Positions 1 to 8,299 are shown, numbered from the stretch's first letter. The stretch: 64,000 nt of DNA from JAKRSE01 sp943369295 (GCA_943369295.1 CALRMU020000001.1:1116001-1180000); one strand, 5' to 3'. Translations and numbers: made by a program. Notes: generated by a model from the sequence alone, not told the origin.

Positions 1-1
1 G

Positions 2-916
2 CCGGAAGTAAAGCCAGAGGTCAAACCAGAAACCAAACCTCCGGCTGGTCAGGGAACAAGACCGCCGCGAGCCACACCTCCGGGTGTTGCAGACACGGGA
101 ACTGGCCGACCTCGCGACCCTGTCACGAATCCACCCGTGGCGACGGTTGGTGCCCCAGGCACGATCACAGCCATCAAGGCCGCTGACCTCAACCAGCAGG
201 GAGCCCCAACTGGCGAAATTGCTCCGGTTGAGACTAAGTTTGCGCTCCTTCTTGGTACATCTCAGTCAAGTTTGACTGAGACTCGTCAGGCGTTTGGGGC
301 AAGCGATGCCGCCCTGATGAAGAAGACTTTGGTCGAGCATGCTGGCTACCCGGAAGCCAACATTGAAATGCTTTCTGACCCCACAGCGGAACAAATTCGC
401 ATGGCCGCCGAGAGTTTGGCCGAGAGAATGCCAAGCGGCGCCACGCTCTTTTTGTTTTACAGCGGTGGTGCCATTAACCTTGGCGGAATCGACTATCTGG
501 CCGGATCGGATACGACAAACCTTTATCAAACCGGCACCATGGTTCGAAAGGATGCCCTTCTTGGCACTTTCACCCGCAAGGGGGCAAGAATCTTCTCCTT
601 CTATCAGGTTGCTCGTCCACTTCTTGAAGGCAGAGTTTTTGGCAGTCAGGTTCCAACTGGTGGATCAATCAGTCAGATGTTGGGGACCCTGGAAGGGGGA
701 GCTGCAAGTTCAGTTTTCGTTGACGGTCGGGAAGTAGGAATCTTCGCGCTTGGCATCACCAGGGTGCTGGAGCAGCTGAGGTCGAACTCAATCCCGATTA
801 CAGAGTTTGCCTGGCAGGTTTTTTATTCCATGAGAGGTGGCCGAGCTGGCTTGGGTGCCATCCAGACCCCTACTCTGCCTGTGCTGATTCTGCTTGAGTC
901 AGATTCTAGGTTCTGA
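2..916 (+). CDS. Caspase-fold (peptidase C14-like) protein, 5'-truncated, catalytic dyad missing
   Basis: The frame is open from the first bases of the window, so the gene begins upstream; a GTG at 137 is probably internal. The N-terminal visible part is Pro/Lys-rich (PEVKPEVKPETKPPAG), a likely linker. From about position 230 the protein follows the caspase/metacaspase fold: a first strand (KFALLLGTS), the DAALMKKTL helix, 'IEMLSDPTAEQIR', then 'LFLFYSGGA'. In active family members that last strand ends in YSGHG and the next in DxCxSG. Here the His is Gly (about 467-469) and the Cys strand reads RIFSFYQVARP. I see no Cys anywhere in the visible protein. It is probably a pseudo-protease with a binding or scaffold role; this is inferred. 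The missing N-terminus may carry another domain. Confidence 0.7.
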   Translation, partial: PEVKPEVKPETKPPAGQGTRPPRATPPGVADTGTGRPRDPVTNPPVATVGAPGTITAIKAADLNQQGAPTGEIAPVETKFALLLGTSQSSLTETRQAFGASDAALMKKTLVEHAGYPEANIEMLSDPTAEQIRMAAESLAERMPSGATLFLFYSGGAINLGGIDYLAGSDTTNLYQTGTMVRKDALLGTFTRKGARIFSFYQVARPLLEGRVFGSQVPTGGSISQMLGTLEGGAASSVFVDGREVGIFALGITRVLEQLRSNSIPITEFAWQVFYSMRGGRAGLGAIQTPTLPVLILLESDSRF

Positions 917-946
917 GATTTGGTTGGCCAAGCGTAAGCCAGTCTT

Positions 947-1020
947 GGGTGCCACCGGTCCTTGACCGGTGACTTGCTGTTTTCTGAGCAGCCCCTTCAC
1001 GGATTAGGGAGCCGCAGCAT
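947..1020 (+). repeat. Composite palindromic repeat, copy 1
   Basis: Module A is GGGTGCCACCGG-TCCTT-GACCGGTGAC (947-973), whose arms ACCGGTC and GACCGGT pair. After a T-rich spacer comes module B, CTTCACGG (995-1002) and GGAGCCG (1008-1014). The same two modules occur at 60905-60980 with exactly the same 48-base offset between module starts and 13 bases within module B. That makes this a related element, not two chance hairpins. Confidence 0.6.
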
Positions 1021-1187
1021 CCGAGGTCCGATTTTTCAGAAAGGGTGACCGGGGATGGCTTGAAAGGCAGCCCCTGGGAAATAAATAACTTCCACATTCT
1101 TTCTTTAATCAATCGTGCGTGGGATGCCCCTTTCGATTGGCTTGCTGTCAAAGGGAATTGATCAAAGTCTCGACCACCCCTGAACCT

Positions 1188-1210
1188 GTGCCACTGGCAT
1201 CGCCAGTGCT
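1188..1210 (+). repeat. Short palindromic repeat (module A family), left member of an inverted pair
   Basis: Reads GTGCCACTGGC-ATC-GCCAGTGCT, with arms CACTGGC/GCCAGTG. It is the reverse complement of 1269-1291 with one difference in 23 bases. Together they form an inverted pair about 58 bases apart. Confidence 0.65.
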
Positions 1211-1268
1211 CTAACGGATCACTCCGATGAGACTTCTACCGGCTTGAAGGCCTGATCCTTTGCGAAAA

Positions 1269-1291
1269 AGCACTGGCGCTGCCAGTGGCAC
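1269..1291 (-). repeat. Short palindromic repeat (module A family), right member of an inverted pair
   Basis: Reads AGCACTGGCGC-TGCCAGTGGCAC on the plus strand. It is inverted relative to 1188-1210 with 22 of 23 bases matching. Same family as the modules at 947, 4895 and 60905. Confidence 0.65.
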
Positions 1292-1379
1292 TAAGTTCAT
1301 TGCCTGATATATTGATTCAGGTGGAGCCTCTGCTCTCAAGCCTTTCAAAAGATGAGGCTCCACCTATTCATGGAATCTC

Positions 1380-1805
1380 CTACTTCCGAACAGAACTCTT
1401 CCGGGGCTTCTTCAATTCAAGAATCAGGGCTGTCAGCAGAGGCCGCCAGTCCGCAGGTTTGGATGATCTATCCACCCACAGGACAGGGCTCTTGAGGAGA
1501 AAAAAGAGGCCGTCCGCTGAATTAGGCTGGAGACTCCAGAGTGTTGTTTTGCCTTTGCCACCCTTGCCAAGAGCTGGCTGGGGACCGCCAAGGAGGGTCT
1601 GAATCTCAGAGCTGTTAGAAAGCAGCCATTCTCGGATATCTCCGTAGGCATCTTCAAGCTGAAGAGTCGGGCCACCCTTTTGGGCAGCATCCAGTACAAG
1701 CTTAAAACCCTGCAGAACCTTGCGAAGCTGGTCAGAAAAACTGACGGCAGGCTTGGCTGAAAGCTGGGCTAAATCATCTTGAGTAAAGGGGAGAATGGGG
1801 GTCAT
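1380..1805 (-). CDS. Hypothetical protein, last gene of the aroA operon
   Basis: 141 aa, no family recognised. No signal peptide or membrane segment is seen. The protein is mixed-charge with a Gly/Lys-rich patch (GKGGKGKTT) and a basic C-terminus (LKKPRKSSVRK). Its ATG overlaps the stop of the DUF1844 gene by four bases (ATGA), so it is very probably translated and coupled to it. It ends the aroA-cmk-DUF1844 run. Function unknown. Confidence 0.7.
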   Translation of the reverse strand: MTPILPFTQDDLAQLSAKPAVSFSDQLRKVLQGFKLVLDAAQKGGPTLQLEDAYGDIREWLLSNSSEIQTLLGGPQPALGKGGKGKTTLWSLQPNSADGLFFLLKSPVLWVDRSSKPADWRPLLTALILELKKPRKSSVRK

Positions 1806-2083
1806 TCTTGTCGCCTCTGCACGTAGTTGACCCTAAGGTCACGGACGATGTTTTGAATCTGCCTCTTGTCTTCTTCCGAATCCAGTTTGGGCAGAATAAT
1901 CTCCGATAGGGCGGCTACGGCATCAATGGCGAGCTTGGCTTCATCGAGGTTGGGCTCTAGCTTGCCTGTGGACATATCGGGCTGCAAACCCATTTTCTGC
2001 CAGGCAAGGGCGGTCATGAAATCGACCGTCTCAAAAAGGACGGTGGCCACGCTGATGGGCTGTGGGACTTGATCCTGGCTCAT
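1802..2083 (-). CDS. DUF1844 family protein
   Basis: 93 aa. It matches the pattern of DUF1844: an N-terminal helix (VLFETVDFMTALAWQKMGL), the segment 'LDEAKLAIDAVAALSEIILPKL', and a C-terminal LRxxYVxRR (DLRVNYVQRRQE). The family is small, cytoplasmic, of unknown function and common in Armatimonadota, Planctomycetota and relatives, often beside core housekeeping genes. It lies 49 bases downstream of cmk and overlaps the next gene by four bases. Confidence 0.75.
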   Translation of the reverse strand: MSQDQVPQPISVATVLFETVDFMTALAWQKMGLQPDMSTGKLEPNLDEAKLAIDAVAALSEIILPKLDSEEDKRQIQNIVRDLRVNYVQRRQE

Positions 2084-2132
2084 CGCTCAACTTTCTAGAC
2101 GCCGTAAACCGGCGTTCCGACTCACATTCTAT

Positions 2133-2813
2133 CTAGTGTTCTTGGGCCAAAGAAATAATCTTTTCTGCCACCTGGTCTGGCGATAGCCCAAATGTTTCTA
2201 ACAGGGTCACATCTTCCCCCAGAGCCAGGGGAGAATCGGCGCGTGTGTAGTCGCGGTAATCCCGAGAAATCACGTCCAGAACCACCTCTTGGAGCGACAT
2301 GCTGGCCCCTCTATCGCTCAATTCAACCCATCTGCGCCTTGCCCTTTCTTCGACGCTGGCGGTGAGAAAGATCTTCACCTGAGCTTCGGGCGCGACAACG
2401 GTTGTTGTGTCGCGGCCTTCCAAAACACAGCCGCCTTGGGCGACCAGAGCCTTCTGTCTCCGCACTAGATCTCTTCTAACAGAAGAATGGGTCGAGACCT
2501 TGCTCGCTGCCTGACTTACTTCTGGGGTGCGGATTGCGTCCGTTACGTCTTCGCCGTTGAGCAGAACTCTTTGGGGATCGCCAGGTTCAAACTGGATGTC
2601 AATCGTCTCGCCCAGTTCCGAGGTGGAATGACTGTCCTCTAGGTTCAATCCCGCTCTCAAGCAGGCGAGTCCCACACAGCGGTACATCGCACCCGTGTCA
2701 AGCAGAGTCAATCCCAAAGCATGGGCAGCCATTCGCGCAACTGTCGATTTTCCTGCTCCGGCAGGGCCATCTAGCGCGACAACAAGATTAGGAGTTTTGA
2801 GAAGTGAGCTCAT
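2133..2813 (-). CDS. cmk: Cytidylate kinase
   Basis: 226 aa, normal length. It phosphorylates CMP/dCMP with ATP in pyrimidine nucleotide salvage. The P-loop GPAGAGKST is near residue 16, followed by the CMP-binding segment (LLDTGAMYRCVGLACL) and an RDTTTVVAPEA motif matching the family's GRDIGTVVFP-type element. The start overlaps the aroA 3' end by 26 bases in another frame, so the two are likely co-transcribed. An aroA-cmk order is a known conserved pairing in many bacteria. Confidence 0.95.
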   Translation of the reverse strand: MSSLLKTPNLVVALDGPAGAGKSTVARMAAHALGLTLLDTGAMYRCVGLACLRAGLNLEDSHSTSELGETIDIQFEPGDPQRVLLNGEDVTDAIRTPEVSQAASKVSTHSSVRRDLVRRQKALVAQGGCVLEGRDTTTVVAPEAQVKIFLTASVEERARRRWVELSDRGASMSLQEVVLDVISRDYRDYTRADSPLALGEDVTLLETFGLSPDQVAEKIISLAQEH

Positions 2814-4149
2814 CGAGGTGCCTTAAAAAGTTGGGGTAGGAGGTGTCGATTGACTCGGCGCCGGAGATAGTGGTTTCTCCAGATGCGATCAGACCGGCGA
2901 TGGTAAAGGCCATGGCAATGCGGTGGTCTCCGTTGGCATCCACCTCTGTCCCGGTCAGGGGAGTCGGGCCATGGATGACCATGCCGTCATCTTTGGCTTC
3001 AATTTTGGCTCCCATTCGGGTCAGAGCATCGCAGACCAGCGCGATGCGGTCGCTTTCTTTCACCTTGAGTTCAGCGGCATCGCGAATGACTGTCGTGCCA
3101 TGACATTGAGTAGCGAGCACTGCCAGAACCGGGATCTCATCGATCAAGCGGGGAACCAGGCTTCCAGAGATGGTGAAGCTGTTTGGCCTTTCTGTGTAGT
3201 TCAGGGTAAGGCTGGCGGATGGCTCTCCAAGCTCTTCCCGAGAGTCCCCTTGAACAACAGAGATTCCCGCTTCGGCGAAGACATCGAGAATTCCGGACCT
3301 TGTCGGGTTCACTCCCACTTCCTTGAGGGTCACCTGCGACCCGGGAATCAAGGCTCCAGCCACCATCCAAAAGGCTGCCGATGAAATATCGCCAGGAACG
3401 CGGAAGGCAAATCCTCCCCATGCCGCTCCACCCTTGATGCCAAAGGTGGTTTCGCCATCCTGCAGAATCTCGGCCCCCAGGGCCTTGAGCATCAATTCTG
3501 TGTGGTTGCGGCTGAGGGATGGCTCAGTTACCCAGGTTGTGCCTTCTGCCCTTGAACCTGCCAGAAGAACGCAGGTTTTGACCTGAGCACTGGCGACGGG
3601 ACTCTGCCAGTGAATTGCCTTGAGGTTTCGGCCCGAAAGTGTGAGGGGTGGCTTTTCGCCCGTGATGCTGGCCCCCATTGCAGTTAGGGGATCCACGATC
3701 CTTTTCATTGGGCGGCGGCTTAGGGAAGAGTCTCCGATCAAGGTCGCTTCGATGCCGGGCCTTGAGGCCAAGGCACCTGCCATCAGTCGCATGGTGGTTC
3801 CGCTGTTGCCGCAGTCCAGGGGGCTATCTGGGCTCGTCCAGACGCGGGGGCGGACGATGATGGGTCCATTAGGCTGACGAACCACCTGGGCGCCCAGAGC
3901 CTGAAGAATGCTGGCCGTGTGAAGGCAGTCTTCGCCTTCCAGCGGCATTTGAATAATGGAATCTGCCTTGCCGGCCACAGGGTAGCTTTCGACTGCGCCA
4001 GGGCCATCAACAGCAGGGATGGGCTCATCGTCACCAGGTTCGGCTAGAGCGGCAAAAAGCAGAGCTCGATGAGTGAGAGATTTATCCGAAGGGGGGCGGA
4101 TGCTTCCTCGAAGCGGCCCTCTGGAATTGATCCTCAGCACCCTCGACAT
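2788..4149 (-). CDS. aroA: 3-phosphoshikimate 1-carboxyvinyltransferase (EPSP synthase)
   Basis: 453 aa. Joins shikimate-3-phosphate and PEP in the sixth step of the chorismate pathway. The N-terminal PPSDKSLTHRALLFAALA is the substrate-binding signature, GNSGTTMRLMAG is the PEP-site motif, and the C-terminus has KVKESDRI and DHRIAMAF. It is slightly longer than usual because of a segment after LAEPGDDEPI (about residues 37-60), in the position where most orthologues simply read G-x-S. First gene of the operon; 38 bases separate it from the divergent CBM9 gene, so both promoters lie in that gap. Confidence 0.95.
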   Translation of the reverse strand: MSRVLRINSRGPLRGSIRPPSDKSLTHRALLFAALAEPGDDEPIPAVDGPGAVESYPVAGKADSIIQMPLEGEDCLHTASILQALGAQVVRQPNGPIIVRPRVWTSPDSPLDCGNSGTTMRLMAGALASRPGIEATLIGDSSLSRRPMKRIVDPLTAMGASITGEKPPLTLSGRNLKAIHWQSPVASAQVKTCVLLAGSRAEGTTWVTEPSLSRNHTELMLKALGAEILQDGETTFGIKGGAAWGGFAFRVPGDISSAAFWMVAGALIPGSQVTLKEVGVNPTRSGILDVFAEAGISVVQGDSREELGEPSASLTLNYTERPNSFTISGSLVPRLIDEIPVLAVLATQCHGTTVIRDAAELKVKESDRIALVCDALTRMGAKIEAKDDGMVIHGPTPLTGTEVDANGDHRIAMAFTIAGLIASGETTISGAESIDTSYPNFLRHLDELTSQNS

Positions 4150-4187
4150 GACCCAAATTGTGCCTCTTTCGCGGTAGCCTGTAAGGG

Positions 4188-4775
4188 ATGGTCCCCGAAC
4201 TCATTCTTACTCAAGGTCTTTCTCAGAGCCTTACCCTCGCTCGAGTTCAGGATGGCAAGCCAGCCAAGTGGAAGACCGAAGTGGAAATCGGCCGGGTTGG
4301 CAGCAGCCTGATGGTGCGTTTTACATGCACCGACGAAGATATTTGGTCCACCATGACCGAGCGCGATCTGCCTCTTTACGATGAGGAGGTGGTGGAGATT
4401 TTTCTGGCCCCTGGCGATGCCGACCCCCACGAGTATTTTGAGTTTGAAGTGAACCCCTTGGGGGCACTGTGGGATGGCAGAATCACATCACCAAACCTGA
4501 GCAGGGACGGGATGGAGAGTCACCCGGAATGGGACTGCCCTGGTCTGACTTGGTCTGCCTGGATGGATGAAGGCCAGCAGGTTTGGGGTGGGGAACTGCT
4601 GATTCCTTTGAACGAGCTTTGTGGCCCGGCGATTCCAGATGTCTGGCGGGTTAACCTCTATCGGATTGAAAGACCTCAGTCTGGCGGTACGGAGTATTCG
4701 GCATGGTCGCCGACTTTGGTGAGTCCGGCAGATTTTCATGTTCCAGCAAGGTTTGGTCGGATTAGGTTTGTGTGA
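4188..4775 (+). CDS. Carbohydrate-binding family 9-like protein
   Basis: 195 aa with no signal peptide. The whole length resembles a CBM9-like (DOMON-related) beta-sandwich: 'LMVRFTCTDEDIWSTMTERD', then 'VEIFLAPGDADPHEYFEFEVNPLGALWD' split by turns, a 'WGGELLIPLNELCG' strand and a final 'WSPT...FHVPARFGRIRFV'. Family members bind sugars or sit in extracellular glycan-degrading systems; stand-alone cytoplasmic-looking copies like this have no established role. A TAGCCT hexamer lies 7 bases before the ATG and there is no clear ribosome-binding site. Confidence 0.75.
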   Translation: MVPELILTQGLSQSLTLARVQDGKPAKWKTEVEIGRVGSSLMVRFTCTDEDIWSTMTERDLPLYDEEVVEIFLAPGDADPHEYFEFEVNPLGALWDGRITSPNLSRDGMESHPEWDCPGLTWSAWMDEGQQVWGGELLIPLNELCGPAIPDVWRVNLYRIERPQSGGTEYSAWSPTLVSPADFHVPARFGRIRFV

Positions 4776-4894
4776 GGTTGGTTGTGCCCTTTCCTGCTCG
4801 ATAGCAGGCTCATCGTGTTGGCCACCCGGTTTTCTCTAAGTGCGAAACCATTGGTCTCCAAACATAATTGATTTGTTTGTGCGATGTGCTGGAA

Positions 4895-4920
4895 GGGTGC
4901 CACTGGTCCCTGACCAGTGC
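4895..4920 (+). repeat. Module-A palindromic repeat, single
   Basis: Reads GGGTGCCACTGG-TCCC-TGACCAGTGC, nearly the same as the first module of the composite repeats at 947 and 60905. No CTTCACGG/GGAGCCG second module follows at the expected offset, so this copy is single or decayed. Confidence 0.6.
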
Positions 4921-5080
4921 AGAACGAATAACTGTTTTCATCTCCCGCCCGACAGCAGACTGATCGGGGCGGGGCACCCCACCAGTCAGAAGTAGGGAAG
5001 TCTAATCGAAACTATTCATTCCTGGCTTAGCGAAGCTAAACCAGGCCAACCATCATCTGCTCTTGACGATAGGGGTTGAA

Positions 5081-5123
5081 AGAAACAAAAATCACCCGTC
5101 AGGAAAGAATCCTGACGGGTGAT
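5081..5123 (-). terminator. Rho-independent terminator of eno
   Basis: Perfect 14-bp stem ATCACCCGTCAGGA / TCCTGACGGGTGAT with a 5-base loop at 5091-5123. On the minus strand it is followed by TTTTTGTTTC, directly downstream of the eno stop at 5145. Confidence 0.9.
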
Positions 5124-5144
5124 TTGTTGCCCGGACAACCAGAC

Positions 5145-6440
5145 TTAGCCCTTGAGCCTGGAAGCCAGCTTGCCGAAGGCGGAAGCCCCGGCGTAGACGG
5201 CGGTGCCGCCCAGCATTTCTTCGATTCGAAGAAGCTGGTTGTACTTGGCAACTCGGTCGGTGCGGTTGGGAGCGCCAGTCTTGATCTGTCCGCAGTTGGT
5301 GGCGACAGCAAGGTCGGCGATCGTTGTGTCTTCGGTTTCGCCCGATCGGTGGCTCATAACTGAGGTGTAGCCAGCACTCTTGGCCATATCCACGGCAGCC
5401 AGAGTTTCGGTAAGGGTGCCGATCTGGTTAACCTTGATAAGGATGGAGTTGGCTGTATCGTTGGAGATTCCGCGACCCAGTCTCTCGACATTGGTGACGA
5501 AGAGGTCGTCGCCAACGAGCTGAACCTTGCCGCCCAGGGCTTCGGTAACCAGCTTCCAAGAATCCCAGTCGTCTTCGGCAATGCCGTCTTCGATTGAAAT
5601 GATTGGATACTTATTGCTGAGTTCGACCAGGTAATCAACCTGCTGGGCCCCGGTTAGAACGTTGCCATTCTTATAGTTGTAGGTGCCGTTCTCGAAGAAC
5701 TCGGTGGCAGCGGCGTCTATTCCGAGCCAGATGTCCTTGCCTGGAGTGTAGCCTGCCTGCTGAATGGCTTCGGCGATGTAATCGAAAGCCATGTCCTGAT
5801 TCTCAAGGTTAGGAGCGAAGCCGCCTTCGTCACCGACTCCAGTGCCAAGTCCCTTCTTCTTGAGGACCTTTTTGAGGGTGTGGAAGACTTCGGCGCCAGC
5901 CTGCAGAGCATCGGCGAAGGTATCGAAGCCCACAGGCAGAACCATGAATTCCTGGAAATCAACGTTGGAATCAGCATGCTGTCCGCCGTTGAGAATGTTC
6001 AGCATGGGGACGGGCAGAACGCGAGCTGAGGTTCCGCCAACATAGCGGAAGAGGGGCTGCTCGGTGGCCTGGGCAGCAGCCTTGGCAACGGCGAGAGAGA
6101 CACCAAGAATGGCATTTGCGCCGAAGTTAGCCTTGTTGGGGGTGCCATCCAGCTCGATCATCATCATATCGATGCCGACCTGTTCGGTGGCGTCGACTCC
6201 GACGATCTCAGGAGCAATCTTTTCGTTGACGTTGTCGACGGCCTGTCGAACGCCCTTGCCGAAGTAGCGGTCGGGGTCGCCATCTCGAAGCTCTACAGCT
6301 TCAAAAGCACCGGTGCTCGCTCCGCTAGGAACAGCAGCTCGGCCAAGCGAGCCATCTTCTAGCAGGACATCGACTTCAAGTGTGGGGTTGCCTCGGCTGT
6401 CAAGAATCTCTCGTGCAAGGATGTCAATAATTTCGGACAT
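5145..6440 (-). CDS. eno: Enolase
   Basis: 431 aa, standard length. Converts 2-phosphoglycerate to PEP in glycolysis with Mg2+. Starts with IAREILDSRGNPTLEV, with the conserved flexible loop SGASTGAFEAVELRDGD. Acid/base residues are in GDEGGFAPN and LIKVNQIGT, and the C-terminal SHRSGETEDTTIADLAVA binds phosphate. The ATG is preceded by an AGGAG ribosome-binding site (about 6446-6453). Single gene with its own terminator. Confidence 0.98.
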   Translation of the reverse strand: MSEIIDILAREILDSRGNPTLEVDVLLEDGSLGRAAVPSGASTGAFEAVELRDGDPDRYFGKGVRQAVDNVNEKIAPEIVGVDATEQVGIDMMMIELDGTPNKANFGANAILGVSLAVAKAAAQATEQPLFRYVGGTSARVLPVPMLNILNGGQHADSNVDFQEFMVLPVGFDTFADALQAGAEVFHTLKKVLKKKGLGTGVGDEGGFAPNLENQDMAFDYIAEAIQQAGYTPGKDIWLGIDAAATEFFENGTYNYKNGNVLTGAQQVDYLVELSNKYPIISIEDGIAEDDWDSWKLVTEALGGKVQLVGDDLFVTNVERLGRGISNDTANSILIKVNQIGTLTETLAAVDMAKSAGYTSVMSHRSGETEDTTIADLAVATNCGQIKTGAPNRTDRVAKYNQLLRIEEMLGGTAVYAGASAFGKLASRLKG

Positions 6441-6600
6441 GGTTTCTGCTCCTAGAACCCCCAGGATATCCCGCTAAGCAGGGCAATTCGGTCCCCAGGC
6501 CCAGTCAAACGGCAATCAGTATGCGTTTGTCAAGTCTCTCTGGCCCCATCATGCGGTCAGCTAAGCTAATGACTTGGTAAGATGACCCGTAGCGGTCATC

Positions 6601-7317
6601 ATGCGAGAGAATTACACGCTTCACAAGCTGCACTCGCTCACCGGCATTCTTCCGGTCGGCTACTACCTTGTTCAGCATTTGGCGTTGAACAGCTTTACCC
6701 TGGCCGGACCCCAGTACTTTAACGGGGTCATCCACTTCTTCGAGGGGATTCCGAAGCACATTTTCTATCCCATGAAGTTTGGGGTCATTTGGGGCTGTCT
6801 CATTTTTCACGCTCTCTACGGCATTTTTATCGCCGCACGTGCAGAACAGAACCTGACCAAGCCAGCTTACAAGTACAGAGAGAACAGCTACTACACCTGG
6901 CAGAGGGTGACGGGAATCATCGCCTTCTTCTTTCTCTGTTACCACATGGCTTCAACCTCTGTGGCAACCATGGCAAAGGGAAGTCCGGAAGGAGTCATCA
7001 CTTACGAAGTCTGGGCGGACAAACTGTCTGCTCCTTTCTTGGGGATCCCTTTCTTCTTCTTCATGGTTTATGTGATCGGAATCACCACAAGCGCCTTCCA
7101 CTTCAGCTACGGCCTGTGGCACTTCTGCATTAGGTGGGGAATCACGATCAACGAGAAGGCGCAGATGACAATGGCCAAGGTGGCAAAGGTCAGTTTTGTA
7201 CTTATCTCACTTCTGGGCATCGGCGCTTTGGCTGGATTCTTTATTCACAAGCCAGAGGCGGAAGCAGTTGAAGCCAAGAAAGCTCCAGCCGTCACCGCTG
7301 AATACAGACCTCAGTAG
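6601..7317 (+). CDS. sdhC: Succinate dehydrogenase cytochrome b558-type subunit
   Basis: 238 aa, five or so hydrophobic segments. The N-terminus 'LHKLHSLTGILPVGYYLVQHL' is the family signature, with conserved His residues (HSLTG, FHALYG, CYHMAS, AFHFSYGLWHFC) suited to two hemes as in the B. subtilis-type enzyme. It anchors SdhA/SdhB in the membrane and passes electrons to menaquinone. SdhA and SdhB are not adjacent, which is unusual for this family. The C-terminal tail after the last membrane segment is Ala/Glu/Lys-rich. A strong terminator follows. Confidence 0.9.
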   Translation: MRENYTLHKLHSLTGILPVGYYLVQHLALNSFTLAGPQYFNGVIHFFEGIPKHIFYPMKFGVIWGCLIFHALYGIFIAARAEQNLTKPAYKYRENSYYTWQRVTGIIAFFFLCYHMASTSVATMAKGSPEGVITYEVWADKLSAPFLGIPFFFFMVYVIGITTSAFHFSYGLWHFCIRWGITINEKAQMTMAKVAKVSFVLISLLGIGALAGFFIHKPEAEAVEAKKAPAVTAEYRPQ

Positions 7318-7338
7318 TTCGCCTGTCGGTCAGCTTTT

Positions 7339-7372
7339 AACGGCCGGATCATTATTTGATCCGGCCGTTTTG
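7339..7372 (+). terminator. Terminator after sdhC
   Basis: A 12-bp stem AACGGCCGGATC / GATCCGGCCGTT with an ATTATTT loop, followed by TTGCTCTCTTT on the plus strand. It lies 21 bases after the sdhC stop. It could also act on the convergent minus-strand gene, where the T-run is poorer. Confidence 0.85.
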
Positions 7373-7384
7373 CTCTCTTTGGGG

Positions 7385-8299
7385 TTAGGTGATTGGCTTC
7401 TGCCTCCGAAAGGAGTTTACGGCCACCATGACTAAGCCAAGGCTTGTTAACAGTCCACCTGGAATCAGCCAGGCCATGTTATAGCCGCTTGATGTGCGCT
7501 TTGGTGTTTTGGCAGCTTTGGTATCTGCTTCCAAACCCTGCCACTTTATAGAGGCTGTCTGCCCGGGGACTCGAATGTCTCGGACATAGGAACCAACCTT
7601 CCACCTCTCCCATAGAGGCTTCGGCGCCTTTTCGCCAGAGATCTCGACTGGCTTGTACCAAACCTGCTCAGACACAAGCGAGCCGTCAGGACGCAGTCTC
7701 TTTAGAACAAGGCTGCCATCCGCCTTCTGGCTATAGATTCCGATTCTGATCCACTTTCCTCCTGCGTAGAAAAAGTCGTGGATCTCATCGCCTTGTGCAG
7801 TGACCTTGTGCGATTTTTCATCGTTGATCTGTACCAGTCCATAAGCTTGATTCCTTCCTTTTTCGAGCAGATTTTTAAAGACCGCTTCAGGCTTTCCTGA
7901 AGAAGTTAGAAGGAGTCTTTGACCAAGGGGCAGGTACTGATTCAAGGTTTGATGTGTGCCTAGGCTCCCCATCTTCTCGGTCACGTTGAAGTAGTGCTCT
8001 TCATCCCAACCGTGCAGGCGCTTGCGAGCCTTTCCTCGCAGCCAATCTGGACTAAGTTCCACAAGTTCTGTATAATCTTTGTTGGTAAAGATTCTTACAT
8101 CGAGAGTGGTTGAGAAGCCTTCCTTTTGGTTTCTTTCCTGCGCCTTGCGGTCAGGAGAACTTAATCCCTCGGGCAGTTTCCAATCTTTCAGGCCGGAGTA
8201 CCGGGTCGAAACCCGGTACTCGAGCCACTCAGCGTGAGCTGATGCTGCAAGACTGAAGACTGTCACAGGGAAAATCAGCCAGAGCAGGTTCTTGCCCAT
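7385..8299 (-). CDS. Secreted hypothetical protein with C-terminal membrane anchor
   Basis: 304 aa, no family recognised. An N-terminal signal peptide (LLWLIFPVTVFSLAASAHA) is followed by about 240 hydrophilic residues, then a C-terminal hydrophobic segment (WLIPGGLLTSLGLVMVAV) ending in NSFRRQKPIT. This motif-hydrophobic-Arg-rich ending resembles tail-anchored or sorted surface proteins, but no PEP motif is present. Start overlaps the preceding 10-Cys gene by 25 bases. Last gene of the pseudopilin cassette. Confidence 0.7.
   Translation of the reverse strand: MGKNLLWLIFPVTVFSLAASAHAEWLEYRVSTRYSGLKDWKLPEGLSSPDRKAQERNQKEGFSTTLDVRIFTNKDYTELVELSPDWLRGKARKRLHGWDEEHYFNVTEKMGSLGTHQTLNQYLPLGQRLLLTSSGKPEAVFKNLLEKGRNQAYGLVQINDEKSHKVTAQGDEIHDFFYAGGKWIRIGIYSQKADGSLVLKRLRPDGSLVSEQVWYKPVEISGEKAPKPLWERWKVGSYVRDIRVPGQTASIKWQGLEADTKAAKTPKRTSSGYNMAWLIPGGLLTSLGLVMVAVNSFRRQKPIT

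Larger units (their letters stand above)
917..1379. other. Intergenic region with palindromic repeats, no gene seen
   Basis: About 460 bases separate the converging caspase-like gene and the 141-aa unknown gene. The region holds a composite two-palindrome repeat (947-1014) and an inverted pair of a related short palindrome (1188-1210 and 1269-1291). The short open frames here overlap these repeats and do not look coding. Confidence 0.6.
4776..5144. other. Intergenic region between convergent genes
   Basis: About 370 bases between the CBM9-like gene and eno, which converge here. It contains one module-A palindrome (4895-4920) and the eno terminator (5091-5123). No further gene is supported. 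Confidence 0.6.

Noticed and set aside
7385..7480. PEP-CTERM sorting tail at the end of the 7385-8299 protein
   Set aside because: Hydrophobic stretch and Arg pair are there, but no PEP or known variant motif precedes it.
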